Shown: positions 44,071-53,881 of the stretch, piece after piece | Position numbering within the stretch: position 1 is the first letter of the stretch | Layout of the letters: every line of letters starts with the position of its first letter | From: Szabonella alba | GTDB taxonomy: Bacteria > Pseudomonadota > Alphaproteobacteria > Rhodobacterales > Rhodobacteraceae | Direction: 5' to 3' | DNA: 64,000 bases | Assembly (NCBI RefSeq): GCF_016765775.1 | Contig: NZ_JAESVN010000004.1 | Span: 372,001 to 436,000 of the forward strand | Made by a program: the position numbers and the translations under genes | The notes under the pieces: generated by a model | Seen by the model: the letters and a program-made list of their open reading frames with translations, nothing else | What the model was told of the DNA's origin: nothing | Databases searched by the model: none

Positions 44071-46314
44071 ATGCCTGAACGCAGCGAAAGCGACAGCCGC
44101 AAGCTTCTCAGACGCTTGCGCGACTCTCTGGCCGAGCCGGGCCGGGGACAGGACCGGCTGGACCGCATTACCCATCTGATCGCCGATTCAATGGGGTCCG
44201 AGGTCTGTTCGATTTATCTGTTCCGCGATCCCGAGACGCTGGAGCTTTGCGCGACCGAGGGCTTGCGCGCGGAATCCGTGCACCAGACCCGCCTGCGTCT
44301 GGGTGAGGGGCTGGTGGGCCGGGTCGCCCGCACTGCGACACCGATCAACACCGCCGATGCGCCGACCGAAAAGGGCTTCCGCTTCATGCCCGAGACCGGG
44401 GAGGAAATCTATTCCTCATTCCTCGGGGTGCCGATCCAGCGGGTGGGCGAAAAACTGGGCGTGCTGGTGGTGCAGTCCAAGACCGCGCGGCTGTTCTCGG
44501 ATGACGAGGTTTATGCGCTGGAAGTCGTGGCCATGGTGCTGGCCGAAATGACCGAACTGGGGGCCTTCATCGGTGAGGGGGAGGCAATGTCGGGTCTGCA
44601 CAAGCAGCCCGTCATGCTGCGCGGCACCAGCGGGCAGGAGGGCGCTGCCGAGGGCCGGGTCTGGCTGCATGAACCGCGCGTCCTTGTGACCAATCCGGTG
44701 GCCGACGACCCGCAGGTCGAGACCGAGCGCATCCGCGCCGCCGTGGGCCAGTTGCGGGTTTCGGTCGATGATCTTCTGGCGGCGGAAAGCCTCGACAAGG
44801 ATCAGCGGCAAGTGCTGGAGGCATACCGCATGTTCGCCCATTCGCGCGGCTGGCTGCGCCGGATGGAAGAGGATATCGCGCGCGGTCTTTCGGCCGAGGC
44901 TGCGGTGGAGAAGGAACAATCCGCCGCAAGGGCGCGGCTGGATCAGGTACCCGATGCCTATCTGCGCGAACGGCTGCAGGATCTGGACGACCTGTCAAAC
45001 CGGTTGCTGCGGATCCTGACCGGACAGGGTTCGGACACGGGCGCGGAAATGCCCGACGATCCGGTGCTGGTTGCGCGCAATATCGGGCCTGCGGAACTGC
45101 TGGAATACGGCCGGAAACTGCGCGGTGTGGTGCTGGAGGAAGGATCCGTCGGCAGCCATGCCGCCATTGTCGCCCGGGCGCTGACCATCCCGCTGGTGAT
45201 CCATGCCGCAGGCGTCACCAAGGAGGCGCTGAACGGTGACCGTATCCTTGTGGACGGTGATCAGGGCATCGCCCATCTGCGGCCAGAGGACAGCGTGACC
45301 TCGGCCTTCCGTGACAAGATGGCGATGCAAGCCAAGGCCCAGCAACGCTATGCCGATCTGCGCGACCTTCCGGCGCTGACACTGTGCGGAGAGCAGATCT
45401 CACTGCAGATGAATGCGGGGCTGATGGCGGATCTGCCCAGTCTGGAAGGCTCGGGCGCCGAGGGGGTCGGGCTGTTCCGCACCGAATTGCAGTTCCTGAT
45501 CCGCAACCAGATGCCGAAGCGGGCCGAGCTTGCGACGCTTTACGCACGGGTGATGGAGGCCGCGCGCGGCCGCCGCGTGGCCTTCCGCACGCTGGATATC
45601 GGGTCGGACAAGGTGCTGCCCTATATGAAACCCAATGACGAGCCCAACCCCGCCATGGGCTGGCGCGCAATCCGGGTCGGGCTGGACAAGCCCGGGGTGC
45701 TGCGGATGCAGGCGCAGGCGCTGATCCGGGCGGCGCGGGGGCGTCCGCTGGTCATCATGTTCCCCTTCATCGCCGAGACCAGCGAATTCATCGCGGCGCG
45801 GAAACTGGTGATGGAGCAATTGGAGCGCGAGCGCAGCCTTGGCATTCCGCTGCCCGAGCGGCTGGAGATCGGGGCGATGCTGGAAACCCCGTCACTGGCC
45901 TATGCGCCGCGCAGTTTCTTTGAGATGGTCGATTTCATCTCGATCGGGGGCAATGACCTGCGGCAGTTCTTCTTTGCCGCCGACCGCGAAAATGAACGCG
46001 TGCGGCGGCGCTATGACATGCTCAATACCTCATTCCTGAATTTCCTTGGCCATATCGTCGGGCGTTGCGCAGAAACCGCAACGCCGCTGTCCTTTTGCGG
46101 TGAGGATGCGGGCCGCCCGGTCGAGGCCGCCTGTCTGGCGGCAATGGGGCTGCGCACCTTGTCGATGCGTCCGGCCTCGATCGGGCCGGTGAAAAGCCTG
46201 CTGCGGCGCACCGATCTGCAGGGATTGCGCGCGGTGATCGACGCGGCCTGCGAGGAAGGCCGGGAAAACGCGCGGCCCGTGGTGATGGACTGGCTGGCGC
46301 GGCAATCGAACTGA
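44071..46314 (+). CDS. ptsP: phosphoenolpyruvate-protein phosphotransferase, nitrogen-type enzyme I
   Basis: The protein has 747 residues. A GAF domain (about 20-165: VCSIYLFRD, FLGVPIQRVGEKLGVLVVQS) is followed by the enzyme I domains: the N-terminal HPr-binding region, the phosphohistidine domain with H363 in VGSHAAIVARAL, and the C-terminal PEP-binding barrel (GVGLFRTELQFLIRN, FRTLDIGSDKVLPY, GAMLETPSLAYAP, FISIGGNDLRQFFFA, LSFCGEDAGRP). It starts the PTS-Ntr phosphorelay that signals nitrogen and carbon state rather than sugar uptake. The lysC-ptsP order is, as I recall, common in Rhodobacteraceae. Confidence 0.95.
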   Translation: MPERSESDSRKLLRRLRDSLAEPGRGQDRLDRITHLIADSMGSEVCSIYLFRDPETLELCATEGLRAESVHQTRLRLGEGLVGRVARTATPINTADAPTEKGFRFMPETGEEIYSSFLGVPIQRVGEKLGVLVVQSKTARLFSDDEVYALEVVAMVLAEMTELGAFIGEGEAMSGLHKQPVMLRGTSGQEGAAEGRVWLHEPRVLVTNPVADDPQVETERIRAAVGQLRVSVDDLLAAESLDKDQRQVLEAYRMFAHSRGWLRRMEEDIARGLSAEAAVEKEQSAARARLDQVPDAYLRERLQDLDDLSNRLLRILTGQGSDTGAEMPDDPVLVARNIGPAELLEYGRKLRGVVLEEGSVGSHAAIVARALTIPLVIHAAGVTKEALNGDRILVDGDQGIAHLRPEDSVTSAFRDKMAMQAKAQQRYADLRDLPALTLCGEQISLQMNAGLMADLPSLEGSGAEGVGLFRTELQFLIRNQMPKRAELATLYARVMEAARGRRVAFRTLDIGSDKVLPYMKPNDEPNPAMGWRAIRVGLDKPGVLRMQAQALIRAARGRPLVIMFPFIAETSEFIAARKLVMEQLERERSLGIPLPERLEIGAMLETPSLAYAPRSFFEMVDFISIGGNDLRQFFFAADRENERVRRRYDMLNTSFLNFLGHIVGRCAETATPLSFCGEDAGRPVEAACLAAMGLRTLSMRPASIGPVKSLLRRTDLQGLRAVIDAACEEGRENARPVVMDWLARQSN

Positions 46315-46370
46315 AGCGCGGCGGGAGAGGCGGCGCGGTGGCCAGCCGGGGCCAACCGGGGGCGGTAAAC

Positions 46371-46399
46371 TTGACACCGGCCCCTGCGGGGCACATATC
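46371..46399 (+). promoter_or_regulatory. candidate nfuA promoter
   Basis: A perfect -35 TTGACA (46371-46376) and CATATC (46394-46399) are 17 bases apart, 25 bases before the nfuA ATG. Confidence 0.5.
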
Positions 46400-46424
46400 C
46401 ATGGGGAACCGTCGGAGAAATAAC

Positions 46425-46985
46425 ATGTTCATCCAGACCGAATCGACGCCGAATCCGGCGACGCTGAAATTCCTGCCGGGGCAGACGGTGCTTGAGATGG
46501 GCACCGCCGATTTCCCCAGCGCCGAGGCTGCTGCCAGTTCCCCGCTTGCGCGGCGCATCTATGCATCGGGCGATGTGGCGGGCGTGTTTTTCGGCACGGA
46601 TTTCATTACCGTAACCAAGGCCGACAGCGCGGTCTGGGACCATATCAAGCCTGCGATCCTTGGCGCGATCATGGAACATTACCAGTCCGGTGCCCCGGTG
46701 ATCGAGGGCGAGCAGGCCGCGTCCGGCCATGCCGAACATACCGGTGAAGACGGCGATATCGTGCGCCAGATCAAGGAGTTGCTGGACACGCGCGTGCGGC
46801 CCGCCGTTGCACAGGATGGGGGCGACATCACCTTTCACGGGTTTGAACGCGGCGTGGTCTATCTGCATATGCAGGGCGCCTGCGCGGGCTGCCCCTCCTC
46901 GACGCTGACGCTGAAAATGGGCATCGAGAACCTGCTGCGCCATTACATCCCCGAGGTGACCGAGGTGCGTCCGGTTGCGGCCTGA
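46425..46985 (+). CDS. NifU-family Fe-S scaffold/carrier (Nfu)
   Basis: The protein has 186 residues. An N-terminal Nfu_N domain (FIQTESTPNPATLKFLPGQ, VAGVFFGTDFITVTK) is followed by a NifU C-terminal domain (RPAVAQDGGDITFHGF) with the cluster ligands C153 and C156 in CAGCPS. It carries [4Fe-4S] clusters to target proteins. GGAGA precedes the ATG at 46425. The tsaB gene begins 11 bases before its stop. Confidence 0.92.
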   Translation: MFIQTESTPNPATLKFLPGQTVLEMGTADFPSAEAAASSPLARRIYASGDVAGVFFGTDFITVTKADSAVWDHIKPAILGAIMEHYQSGAPVIEGEQAASGHAEHTGEDGDIVRQIKELLDTRVRPAVAQDGGDITFHGFERGVVYLHMQGACAGCPSSTLTLKMGIENLLRHYIPEVTEVRPVAA

Positions 46986-47622
46986 CACGATCCTTGCCTT
47001 TGACACATCGGCCGCGCATTGCGCGGCCGCTTTGCTGTCGGGGGAGCAGATTGTCGCCGCCCGGCTGGAGCCCATGGAGAAGGGACAGGCCGAACGGCTG
47101 ATGCTGCTGTTGCAGGACCTGCTGGCCGGGGCGGGCCTTGGCTGGGGCGATCTGACGGCGCTCGCCGTCGGCACCGGACCGGGCAATTTCACCGGCATCC
47201 GCATTTCTGTCGCTGCCGCGCGGGGGCTGGCGCTGGGTCTGGGCATCCCCGCGCTGGGTGTCACCCGGCTTGAGGCGCTGGCCCATGGCCTGCCCCGCCC
47301 CTTGCTGGTGGCCGAGGATGCGCGGCGTGGTGCGATTTATGTGCAGGGTTTCGGGCAAGAGCCCCGAAAACCCTGTCTGCTGACGGTTGATGAGGCCGCA
47401 ACGCTTCCGCCCGGTGCGGTCACCGGCTCGGGTGCCGCGCTGCTGAACCGGAAGGCGCTGGATCCGATGCCGCTGGCCGAGGCGATTGCGCATGTCGCCG
47501 CCGCGCGCTTGGGCGATTCCCCGGGCGCGGATCTGCCCCGTCCGGCGCCGTTCTATCTGCGTGGCGCGGATGCCGCCCCCCCCTCGGATCCGCCACCGGT
47601 GATTCTGGACACGGTGACGTGA
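46975..47622 (+). CDS. tsaB: tRNA threonylcarbamoyladenosine synthesis protein TsaB
   Basis: The protein has 215 residues. ILAFDTSAAHCAAALL, AVGTGPGNFTGIRISVAAARGLALGL and ALAHGLPRPLLVAEDARRG are family signatures (inactive ASKHA-fold partner of TsaD). It supports the t6A modification of tRNA position 37. The start is the TTG at 46975: no ATG or GTG fits, and the family motif follows at once. It overlaps nfuA by 11 bases and rimI by four, so the three genes are coupled. Confidence 0.92.
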   Translation: MRPDTILAFDTSAAHCAAALLSGEQIVAARLEPMEKGQAERLMLLLQDLLAGAGLGWGDLTALAVGTGPGNFTGIRISVAAARGLALGLGIPALGVTRLEALAHGLPRPLLVAEDARRGAIYVQGFGQEPRKPCLLTVDEAATLPPGAVTGSGAALLNRKALDPMPLAEAIAHVAAARLGDSPGADLPRPAPFYLRGADAAPPSDPPPVILDTVT

Positions 47623-48077
47623 GCCTGCCTGACATCCCGACCGACAGCGCCGATGCCATGGCGGCGCTGCATGCACGCTGCTTCACCCTGCCCCGGCCGT
47701 GGTCGGCAGCGGAATTTTCCGATCTTCTTGCTGACCGTTCGGTGTTCGCGCTGACCCTGCCGGGGGCCTTCCTGCTGGGCCGCAGCGTGCTGGACGAGGC
47801 CGAGATCCTGACCCTTGCCGTGGCGCCCGAGGCGCGACGGCAAGGGCTGGCGCGGCAGTTGCTGTCGCAGTTCCACAGCGCCGCCATGGGGCGGGGTGCC
47901 GCCCGCGCCTTTCTGGAAGTGGCCGAGACCAATGCCCCGGCCATCGCGCTTTACCAGAATGTGGGCTGGCAGCAGGCCGGGCGGCGGCGGGCCTATTTCA
48001 CCGCGCCCGGACAGGTGCCACAGGATGCGCTTGTCATGACAATTTCACTTGACGCTTCGGCAACTAATGGCGCCTGA
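47619..48077 (+). CDS. rimI: ribosomal-protein-alanine N-acetyltransferase-like GNAT protein
   Basis: The protein has 152 residues with one GNAT domain. The acetyl-CoA loop is EARRQGLARQLL, with FLEVAETNAPAIALYQNVGW following. The start is the GTG at 47619, overlapping the tsaB stop. The tsaB-rimI order is widespread and supports the RimI call; the substrate is taken from the family. Confidence 0.88.
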   Translation: MSLPDIPTDSADAMAALHARCFTLPRPWSAAEFSDLLADRSVFALTLPGAFLLGRSVLDEAEILTLAVAPEARRQGLARQLLSQFHSAAMGRGAARAFLEVAETNAPAIALYQNVGWQQAGRRRAYFTAPGQVPQDALVMTISLDASATNGA

Positions 48078-48151
48078 CACGGTGGATGCCCGGGCCAGTG
48101 CGAAATCTGACGGCGCTGCCCAAAGTCGCCCGGCTGCCCACCAGATAGCTA

Positions 48152-48181
48152 TTGACCGCTCCCCGCAAACCCGCCCTAATT
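48152..48181 (+). promoter_or_regulatory. candidate promoter of the nucleoside-uptake operon
   Basis: TTGACC (48152-48157) and CTAATT (48176-48181), spacing 18, lie 84 bases before the binding-protein ATG. Confidence 0.3.
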
Positions 48182-48265
48182 CAGGTGTGACCGGCCCTGT
48201 CAGGCACCGCGCAGTCGCGCGGAATCCGGTGGGTCAGGCAGATAAAAAACAATCGGGAGACGACG

Positions 48266-49261
48266 ATGACCCTCAAGACATCCCTCGCGGCGGCAACGGC
48301 CATGATCGCGCTGACAACCGGCATGGCCGCGGCCGAGCCTGCGCTGATCTTCGATCTGGGCGGCAAATTCGACAAAAGCTTCAACGAGGCCGCCTTCAAC
48401 GGTGCGCAACGCTGGGCCGAGGAGACCGGCGGCAGCTACAAGGAACTTGAGATGCAGTCCGAGGCGCAACGCGAACAGGCGCTGCGCCGTCTGGCCGAGG
48501 CGGGTGCCAATCCCGTTGTCATGACCGGCTTTGCCTTTGGCGATGTGCTGGGCCAGGTCGCCCCCGATTTCCCCGACACCAAATTCGCGATCATCGACAT
48601 GGTCGTGGACCTGCCCAACGTCAAATCCGTGGTCTTCACCGAAGAACAGGGGTCTTATCTGGTTGGCATGATGGCCGCGATGGCGTCAAAAACCGGCACG
48701 GTCGGCTTCATCGGTGGCATGGATATTCCGCTGATCCGCAAGTTTGCCTGCGGCTATGCGCAGGGCGTCAAGGCCGCCAATCCCGATGCGACCATCGTGG
48801 CCAACATGACCGGCACCACCCCCGCCGCATGGAACGACCCCGTGAAAGGCGGCGAACTGACCCGCGCGCAGAAATCGCAGGGCGCGGACGTGATCTATGC
48901 CGCAGCGGGCGGCACCGGGATCGGCGTGCTGCAGACGGCGGCGGATGAGGGGATCCTGTCCATCGGCGTCGACAGCAACCAGAACCACCTGCATCCGGGC
49001 AAGGTGCTGACCTCGATGCTCAAGCGCGTCGACAATGCCGTCTATTCCGCCTTTACCGAAGGCACTGATCTGCAGCCCGGCATCAATGTCATGGATCTGG
49101 CCGCAGGCGGCGTCGGCTATGCGCTGGATGACAACAATGCCGAGCTTGTGACCGAAGAGATGAAGGCGGCGGTCGATGCGGCGTCGGAACAGATCGCCTC
49201 GGGCGCGCTGGCAGTGCATGACTACATGACCGACGAAACCTGCCCGGCCCTGACCTTCTGA
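48266..49261 (+). CDS. BMP-family substrate-binding protein, probable nucleoside binder
   Basis: The protein has 331 residues with a Sec signal peptide (ending TTGMAAAEP). The Bmp/PnrA fold is clear: FDLGGKFDKSFNEAAFNGAQ, DMVVDLPNVKSVVFTEEQGSYLVG, GFIGGMDIPLIRKFACGY, DVIYAAAGGTGIGVLQTA. No lipobox Cys is present, as is usual for alphaproteobacterial members. It is the first gene of an ABC operon that ends in purine nucleoside phosphorylase, so purine nucleosides (inosine, guanosine, adenosine) are the likely ligands. Confidence 0.92.
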   Translation: MTLKTSLAAATAMIALTTGMAAAEPALIFDLGGKFDKSFNEAAFNGAQRWAEETGGSYKELEMQSEAQREQALRRLAEAGANPVVMTGFAFGDVLGQVAPDFPDTKFAIIDMVVDLPNVKSVVFTEEQGSYLVGMMAAMASKTGTVGFIGGMDIPLIRKFACGYAQGVKAANPDATIVANMTGTTPAAWNDPVKGGELTRAQKSQGADVIYAAAGGTGIGVLQTAADEGILSIGVDSNQNHLHPGKVLTSMLKRVDNAVYSAFTEGTDLQPGINVMDLAAGGVGYALDDNNAELVTEEMKAAVDAASEQIASGALAVHDYMTDETCPALTF

Positions 49262-49267
49262 TCGGGC

Positions 49268-50833
49268 ATGACGGTTCAGGCAAATGCGGGGCGGCCGGAT
49301 TCGGCCGCCCCTCCTGCCCCGCCCGCAATTGAATTGCGCGGGATTTCCAAGGCATTCGGGCCGGTTCAGGCCAATAAGGACATCTCGATCCGCGTCGCGC
49401 GCGGGTCGATCCATGGCATCATCGGCGAAAATGGCGCGGGGAAATCCACGCTGATGTCGATCCTTTACGGATTCTACCGCGCCGATAGCGGTGAGATCCT
49501 GATCGGCGGCCAGCCCACCGCCATACCCGACAGTCAGGCCGCGATCCGCGCGGGCATCGGTATGGTGTTCCAGCATTTCAAGCTGGTGCAGAATTTCACC
49601 GTGCTGGAAAATGTCATTCTGGGCGCCGAAGGCGGGGCGATGCTGCGCGGCGCGATGACGCGCGCCCGGCAATCACTGCTGGATCTGGCCCGGGATTATG
49701 AACTGGACGTGAACCCCGATGCGGTGGTCGAGGATCTGTCGGTCGGCCATCAGCAGCGCGTCGAGATCCTGAAAGCACTGTACCGGCAGGCCGATATCCT
49801 GATTCTGGATGAGCCGACCGGCGTTCTGACCCCGCCCGAGGCGGATCAGCTGTTCCGCATCCTGCGCGGGCTGAAGGATCAGGGCAAGACCGTGATCCTG
49901 ATCACCCACAAGCTGCGCGAGATCATGGAGATCACCGATACGGTCAGCGTCATGCGACGCGGTGAGATGGTGGCAACGGTCAAGACCGCCGAGACCGGGC
50001 CGGAACAGCTTGCCGAACTGATGGTGGGCCGCAAGGTTTTGCTGCGGGTCGAGAAACGCCCCGCGACACCGGGCCGCCCGGTGCTGGAGGTCGAGAACCT
50101 GACCCTGCGGGACGGACAGGGGGTGGAACGCCTGCGCGGCATCAGCCTGTCGATCCGCGCGGGTGAGATACTGGGGATTGCCGGCGTCGCGGGCAATGGT
50201 CAGTCCGAACTGCTGGAGGTTCTGGGCGGCTATGCCCGCGCCAGCGGCAGCGTGCGGCTGAACGGTCAGCCGCTGGACCTTTCAGGGCGTGAAGATGCCG
50301 CCACGCGGCGCGCCCAGGGCATCGGCCATGTGCCCGAAGACCGGCAGGCCCGGGGCCTCATCATGGATTTCAGCGCATGGGAAAACGCCGCCTTTGGCTA
50401 TCACAACGCGCCGGAATTTCAAAAATCGAACATTCTGATGGATAATGATGCAATCCGTGCCGATACGGTTTCCAAAATGGAACGATACGACGTTCGCCCG
50501 CCGATCCCGACCCTTGCGGCCAAGAATTTCTCGGGCGGCAATCAGCAAAAGATCGTCGTGGCGCGGGAAATGGACCGCAATCCCGACCTTCTGCTGATCG
50601 GCCAGCCCACGCGCGGCGTGGATATCGGCGCGATCGAGTTTATCCACAAGCAGATCGTGGCCCTGCGCGATGCGGGCAAGGCGGTCTTGCTGGTCAGTGT
50701 CGAACTGGATGAGATCATGTCGCTGTCGGACCGGATTGCCGTCATGTTCGATGGCCGCATCATGGGCGAACGCGATCCGGCCACAACCGATGAACGCGAT
50801 CTGGGGCTCTTGATGGCGGGGGTCGTGCAATGA
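49268..50833 (+). CDS. BMP-type ABC transporter ATP-binding protein (two ATPase domains)
   Basis: The protein has 521 residues. The first ATPase domain (about 20-260) has IIGENGAGKSTLMSILYG, LSVGHQQRVEILKALY and LILDEPTGVLTP. The second (about 275-515) lacks a standard P-loop (VAGNGQSELLEVLGG) but keeps FSGGNQQKIVVAREM, the pattern usual for this class. It powers the nucleoside importer. The start is seven bases after the binding-protein stop; its end overlaps the first permease. Confidence 0.94.
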   Translation: MTVQANAGRPDSAAPPAPPAIELRGISKAFGPVQANKDISIRVARGSIHGIIGENGAGKSTLMSILYGFYRADSGEILIGGQPTAIPDSQAAIRAGIGMVFQHFKLVQNFTVLENVILGAEGGAMLRGAMTRARQSLLDLARDYELDVNPDAVVEDLSVGHQQRVEILKALYRQADILILDEPTGVLTPPEADQLFRILRGLKDQGKTVILITHKLREIMEITDTVSVMRRGEMVATVKTAETGPEQLAELMVGRKVLLRVEKRPATPGRPVLEVENLTLRDGQGVERLRGISLSIRAGEILGIAGVAGNGQSELLEVLGGYARASGSVRLNGQPLDLSGREDAATRRAQGIGHVPEDRQARGLIMDFSAWENAAFGYHNAPEFQKSNILMDNDAIRADTVSKMERYDVRPPIPTLAAKNFSGGNQQKIVVAREMDRNPDLLLIGQPTRGVDIGAIEFIHKQIVALRDAGKAVLLVSVELDEIMSLSDRIAVMFDGRIMGERDPATTDERDLGLLMAGVVQ

Positions 50834-51921
50834 CCGCGATGCCGAAATGGGCCGATGCGGTGCTGGTGCCGCTGATCTCGCTGCTGATCGCCTTCGTGAT
50901 TTCCGGGCTCGTGATCCTTGCCATCGGGGAAAACCCGATGGAGGCGATGCGGATCATGGTTTCAGGTGCGCTCGGCTCCACCTATGGCTGGGGCTATACG
51001 CTGTATTACGCGACGAATTTCATCTTTACCGGGCTTGCGGTCTCGGTCGCCTTTCATGCCGGGCTGTTCAATATCGGCGGTGAGGGACAGGCGGGTGTCG
51101 GGGGCCTGGGCGTGGCGCTGGCCTGTCTTTACATCCCCTGGCCGCATTGGTCGCTGGCGCTGGCGGCGGCGCTTGTCGCCTCGGCGGTCTTCGGGGCGGC
51201 CTGGGCGGCGATTCCGGCATGGCTGCAGGCGAAACGCGGCAGCCATATCGTCATCACCACGATCATGTTCAACTTCATCGCCTCGGCGCTGCTGGTCTAT
51301 GTGCTGGTCAATATCCTGCGGCCTACGGGGTCAATGGATGCCTCCTCGGCCCGCTTTGCCGAACATCTGCGCCTGCCGCGCCTGAATGAGATCCTGGCGC
51401 TGGTCGGGATCCCATTCAACAACCGCAACCCGGCAAATATCAGCTTCCTTCTGGGGCTGGTGGCCTGTGTCGCGGTCTGGGTGCTGATGTGGCGCACAAG
51501 GCTGGGATATGAATTGCGCGCCTTCGGAAAATCCGAAAAGGCCGCCGTCTATGCCGGGATCAGCCCGGTGAAGATCACAATGGCGGCGATGCTGATTTCC
51601 GGCGCGCTTGCGGGCATGATGGCGGTGAATACCGTGATGGGCGAGGCGCAGCGCCTGATCCTCAATTCGGTCGAGGGCGCGGGCTTCATCGGCATCGCCG
51701 TGGCGCTGATGGGGCGCTCGCATCCATTCGGTGTGCTGCTGGCGGCGCTTCTGTTCGGGTTTCTCTATCAGGGCGGGGCGGAACTGGCACTCTGGACCAA
51801 GATTCCGCGTGAGTTGATCGTGGTCATTCAGGCGCTGGTGATCCTGTTCACCGGGGCGCTGGACAATATGGTGCGCCGCCCGGTTGAGACGTTGTTCCTG
51901 ATGGCACGGAAGGGGCGCTGA
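50830..51921 (+). CDS. BMP-type ABC transporter permease, first subunit
   Basis: The protein has 363 residues, about eight to ten membrane helices, BPD_transp_2 family. Visible core: AFHAGLFNIGGEGQAGVGGLG and GINPV-like AGISPVKITMAAMLISGALAG. It overlaps the ATPase gene by ATGA and is one base from the next permease. Confidence 0.93.
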   Translation: MTAMPKWADAVLVPLISLLIAFVISGLVILAIGENPMEAMRIMVSGALGSTYGWGYTLYYATNFIFTGLAVSVAFHAGLFNIGGEGQAGVGGLGVALACLYIPWPHWSLALAAALVASAVFGAAWAAIPAWLQAKRGSHIVITTIMFNFIASALLVYVLVNILRPTGSMDASSARFAEHLRLPRLNEILALVGIPFNNRNPANISFLLGLVACVAVWVLMWRTRLGYELRAFGKSEKAAVYAGISPVKITMAAMLISGALAGMMAVNTVMGEAQRLILNSVEGAGFIGIAVALMGRSHPFGVLLAALLFGFLYQGGAELALWTKIPRELIVVIQALVILFTGALDNMVRRPVETLFLMARKGR

Positions 51922-51922
51922 G

Positions 51923-52888
51923 ATGGATTTCGCAACGCTGATCCAGATCCTCGATTCCACGGTGCGGCTGGCCACGCCCTTGCTGTTTGCCTGTCTTGCG
52001 GGGCTTTTTTCGGAACGCGCGGGCGTCTTCGATATCGGGCTTGAGGGCAAGATGCTGGCGGCGGCCTTCCTGTCGGGCGCGGTGGCGGCGGTGACGGGCA
52101 ATGTCTGGCTGGGCATGTTTGCGGGCATCGGGGCCTCGCTGCTGATGGCGGCGATCCACGGGCTGGCCTCGATCACCTTCCGCGGCAATCAGCTGATTTC
52201 CGGGGTGGCGATCAATTTCCTGGCCGCCGGTCTGACGGTGCTGCTGGGGCAGAACTGGTTCGGCCTTGGCGGTCGCACCCCGGCGCTGACCAGTGGCGGA
52301 CGGTTTGAGCCGATCATCCTGCCCTTTGCCGAGGCGATGGCGCCGGTCCCGGTGCTGGGACCGATCTATTCCGAGCTGATTTCGGGGCACAGTTTCCCGG
52401 TCTATCTGGCCTGGGCCATGGTGCCCGCGACCGCCTGGCTGCTTTACCGCACGCGGTTCGGCCTGCGGCTGCGCGCGGTGGGCGAAAACCCGGCGGCGGT
52501 GGATACGGCGGGCGTCTCGGTGACCGCAATCCGCTATGCCGCTGTCGCGATCTGCGGCGTTCTGTGCGGGCTGGCGGGCGCTTATCTCGCCACCGGGCTT
52601 GCGGCGGGGTTCGGCAAGGACATGACGGCGGGGCGCGGCTTCATCGCGCTGGCCGCCCTGATCTTTGCGAAATGGCGGCCCTGGTATGCGCTTGGGGCCT
52701 GCCTTCTGTTCGGGTTTCTTGAGGCCGTGGGCAACCGCTTTCCCAATATCGACCTTGGGCTGATCGTGCTGCCCGCGCAATTCATGCAGGCGCTGCCCTA
52801 TATCCTGACGGTGGTGATCCTTGCGGGCTTTGTCGGCAAGGCCATTCCGCCGCGCGCCGGGGGCGAACCCTATGTGAAGGAGCGTTAG
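51923..52888 (+). CDS. BMP-type ABC transporter permease, second subunit
   Basis: The protein has 321 residues, about eight membrane helices, BPD_transp_2 family. It contains FSERAGVFDIGLEGKML, AGVSVTAIRYAAVAICGVLCG and AGRGFIALAALIFAKWRP. It pairs with the first permease to form the nucleoside channel. The phosphorylase gene begins three bases after its stop. Confidence 0.93.
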   Translation: MDFATLIQILDSTVRLATPLLFACLAGLFSERAGVFDIGLEGKMLAAAFLSGAVAAVTGNVWLGMFAGIGASLLMAAIHGLASITFRGNQLISGVAINFLAAGLTVLLGQNWFGLGGRTPALTSGGRFEPIILPFAEAMAPVPVLGPIYSELISGHSFPVYLAWAMVPATAWLLYRTRFGLRLRAVGENPAAVDTAGVSVTAIRYAAVAICGVLCGLAGAYLATGLAAGFGKDMTAGRGFIALAALIFAKWRPWYALGACLLFGFLEAVGNRFPNIDLGLIVLPAQFMQALPYILTVVILAGFVGKAIPPRAGGEPYVKER

Positions 52889-52891
52889 GCC

Positions 52892-53704
52892 ATGTCCGCC
52901 GAAGACCTTGCCCGACTGATCCGCGAACGCGCCGGGATGGAACCGGTGGAATTCGGCCTGATCCTTGGGTCCGGCCTTGGCCATCTTGCAGGCGCGGTTG
53001 ACGGCGTTGCGATCCCCTATGCCGATCTGCCGGGGTTTCCCCATGCCGGTGTCTCTGGCCACAATCCCCATCTGGTGGTGGGCACGCTGGAAGGCCGCCG
53101 CGTCGCCGTCTTCGGCGGGCGGGCGCATTACTACGAAACGGGCAATCCGGCGGTGATGCGCCTGCCGCTGGAGGTGTTGCGCGTGCTGGGTGCGGAACGG
53201 CTGATCCTGACCAATGCCGCCGGATCCTTGCGCGCCGACATCGCACCGGGTGACCTGATGCTGCTGTCGGACCATATCAATTTCTCGGGCCTCAACCCCC
53301 TTATCGGTGAGCCAACGGATGCGCGCTTTGTCCCGATGACCGCCGCGCATGACCCGGATCTGCGCGCGGCCCTGCGCCGGGCGGCGGCGGCCGAGGGCGT
53401 GGCCCTGCCCGAAGGCGTCTATGCCTGGTATTCCGGCCCCTCTTTCGAGACGCCCGCCGAGATCCGCGCCATCGGACGGCTGGGGGCGGATGCGGTGGGC
53501 ATGTCGACCGTGCCCGAGGTGATCCTGGCCCGTTTCCTCGGATTGCGCGTCGCGGCGATTTCCACCATCACCAATATGGCGGCGGGTCTTTCGGAGGAAA
53601 GCATCAGTCATGACCATACCAAGGCCATGGCCCCGCTGGGCGCTGCGAAACTGGAAAAACTGCTGCGCCGGATGCTCGCCGATCACGGAAAATCCGAAAG
53701 GTGA
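52892..53704 (+). CDS. purine nucleoside phosphorylase
   Basis: The protein has 270 residues of the trimeric (PNP/MTAP) family: LILGSGLGHLAG, VSGHNPHLVVG, GRAHYYETG, LTNAAGSLRADIAPGDLMLLSDHIN, WYSGPSFETPAEIRA and STITNMAAGLSEESISHDHT. It splits inosine or guanosine with phosphate into base and ribose-1-phosphate. Lying last in the importer operon, it would process the imported nucleosides. Confidence 0.95.
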   Translation: MSAEDLARLIRERAGMEPVEFGLILGSGLGHLAGAVDGVAIPYADLPGFPHAGVSGHNPHLVVGTLEGRRVAVFGGRAHYYETGNPAVMRLPLEVLRVLGAERLILTNAAGSLRADIAPGDLMLLSDHINFSGLNPLIGEPTDARFVPMTAAHDPDLRAALRRAAAAEGVALPEGVYAWYSGPSFETPAEIRAIGRLGADAVGMSTVPEVILARFLGLRVAAISTITNMAAGLSEESISHDHTKAMAPLGAAKLEKLLRRMLADHGKSER

Positions 53705-53881
53705 CACAGCCGTAACCGCGCGTGAGCCTGCACCGCCCTGAAAGCGACGGAAAGGCCCCGAAAGCCTTGGCAGGGTTTGACAAGCGCCACCAAGCGGCGC
53801 AAGTCTGGACCTGCTGCCACCCCGCCCGCCCCGGCGTTCCCGACGCCCAGATTTCCGTTTCAAACCCGCGTCGCATTCCCC

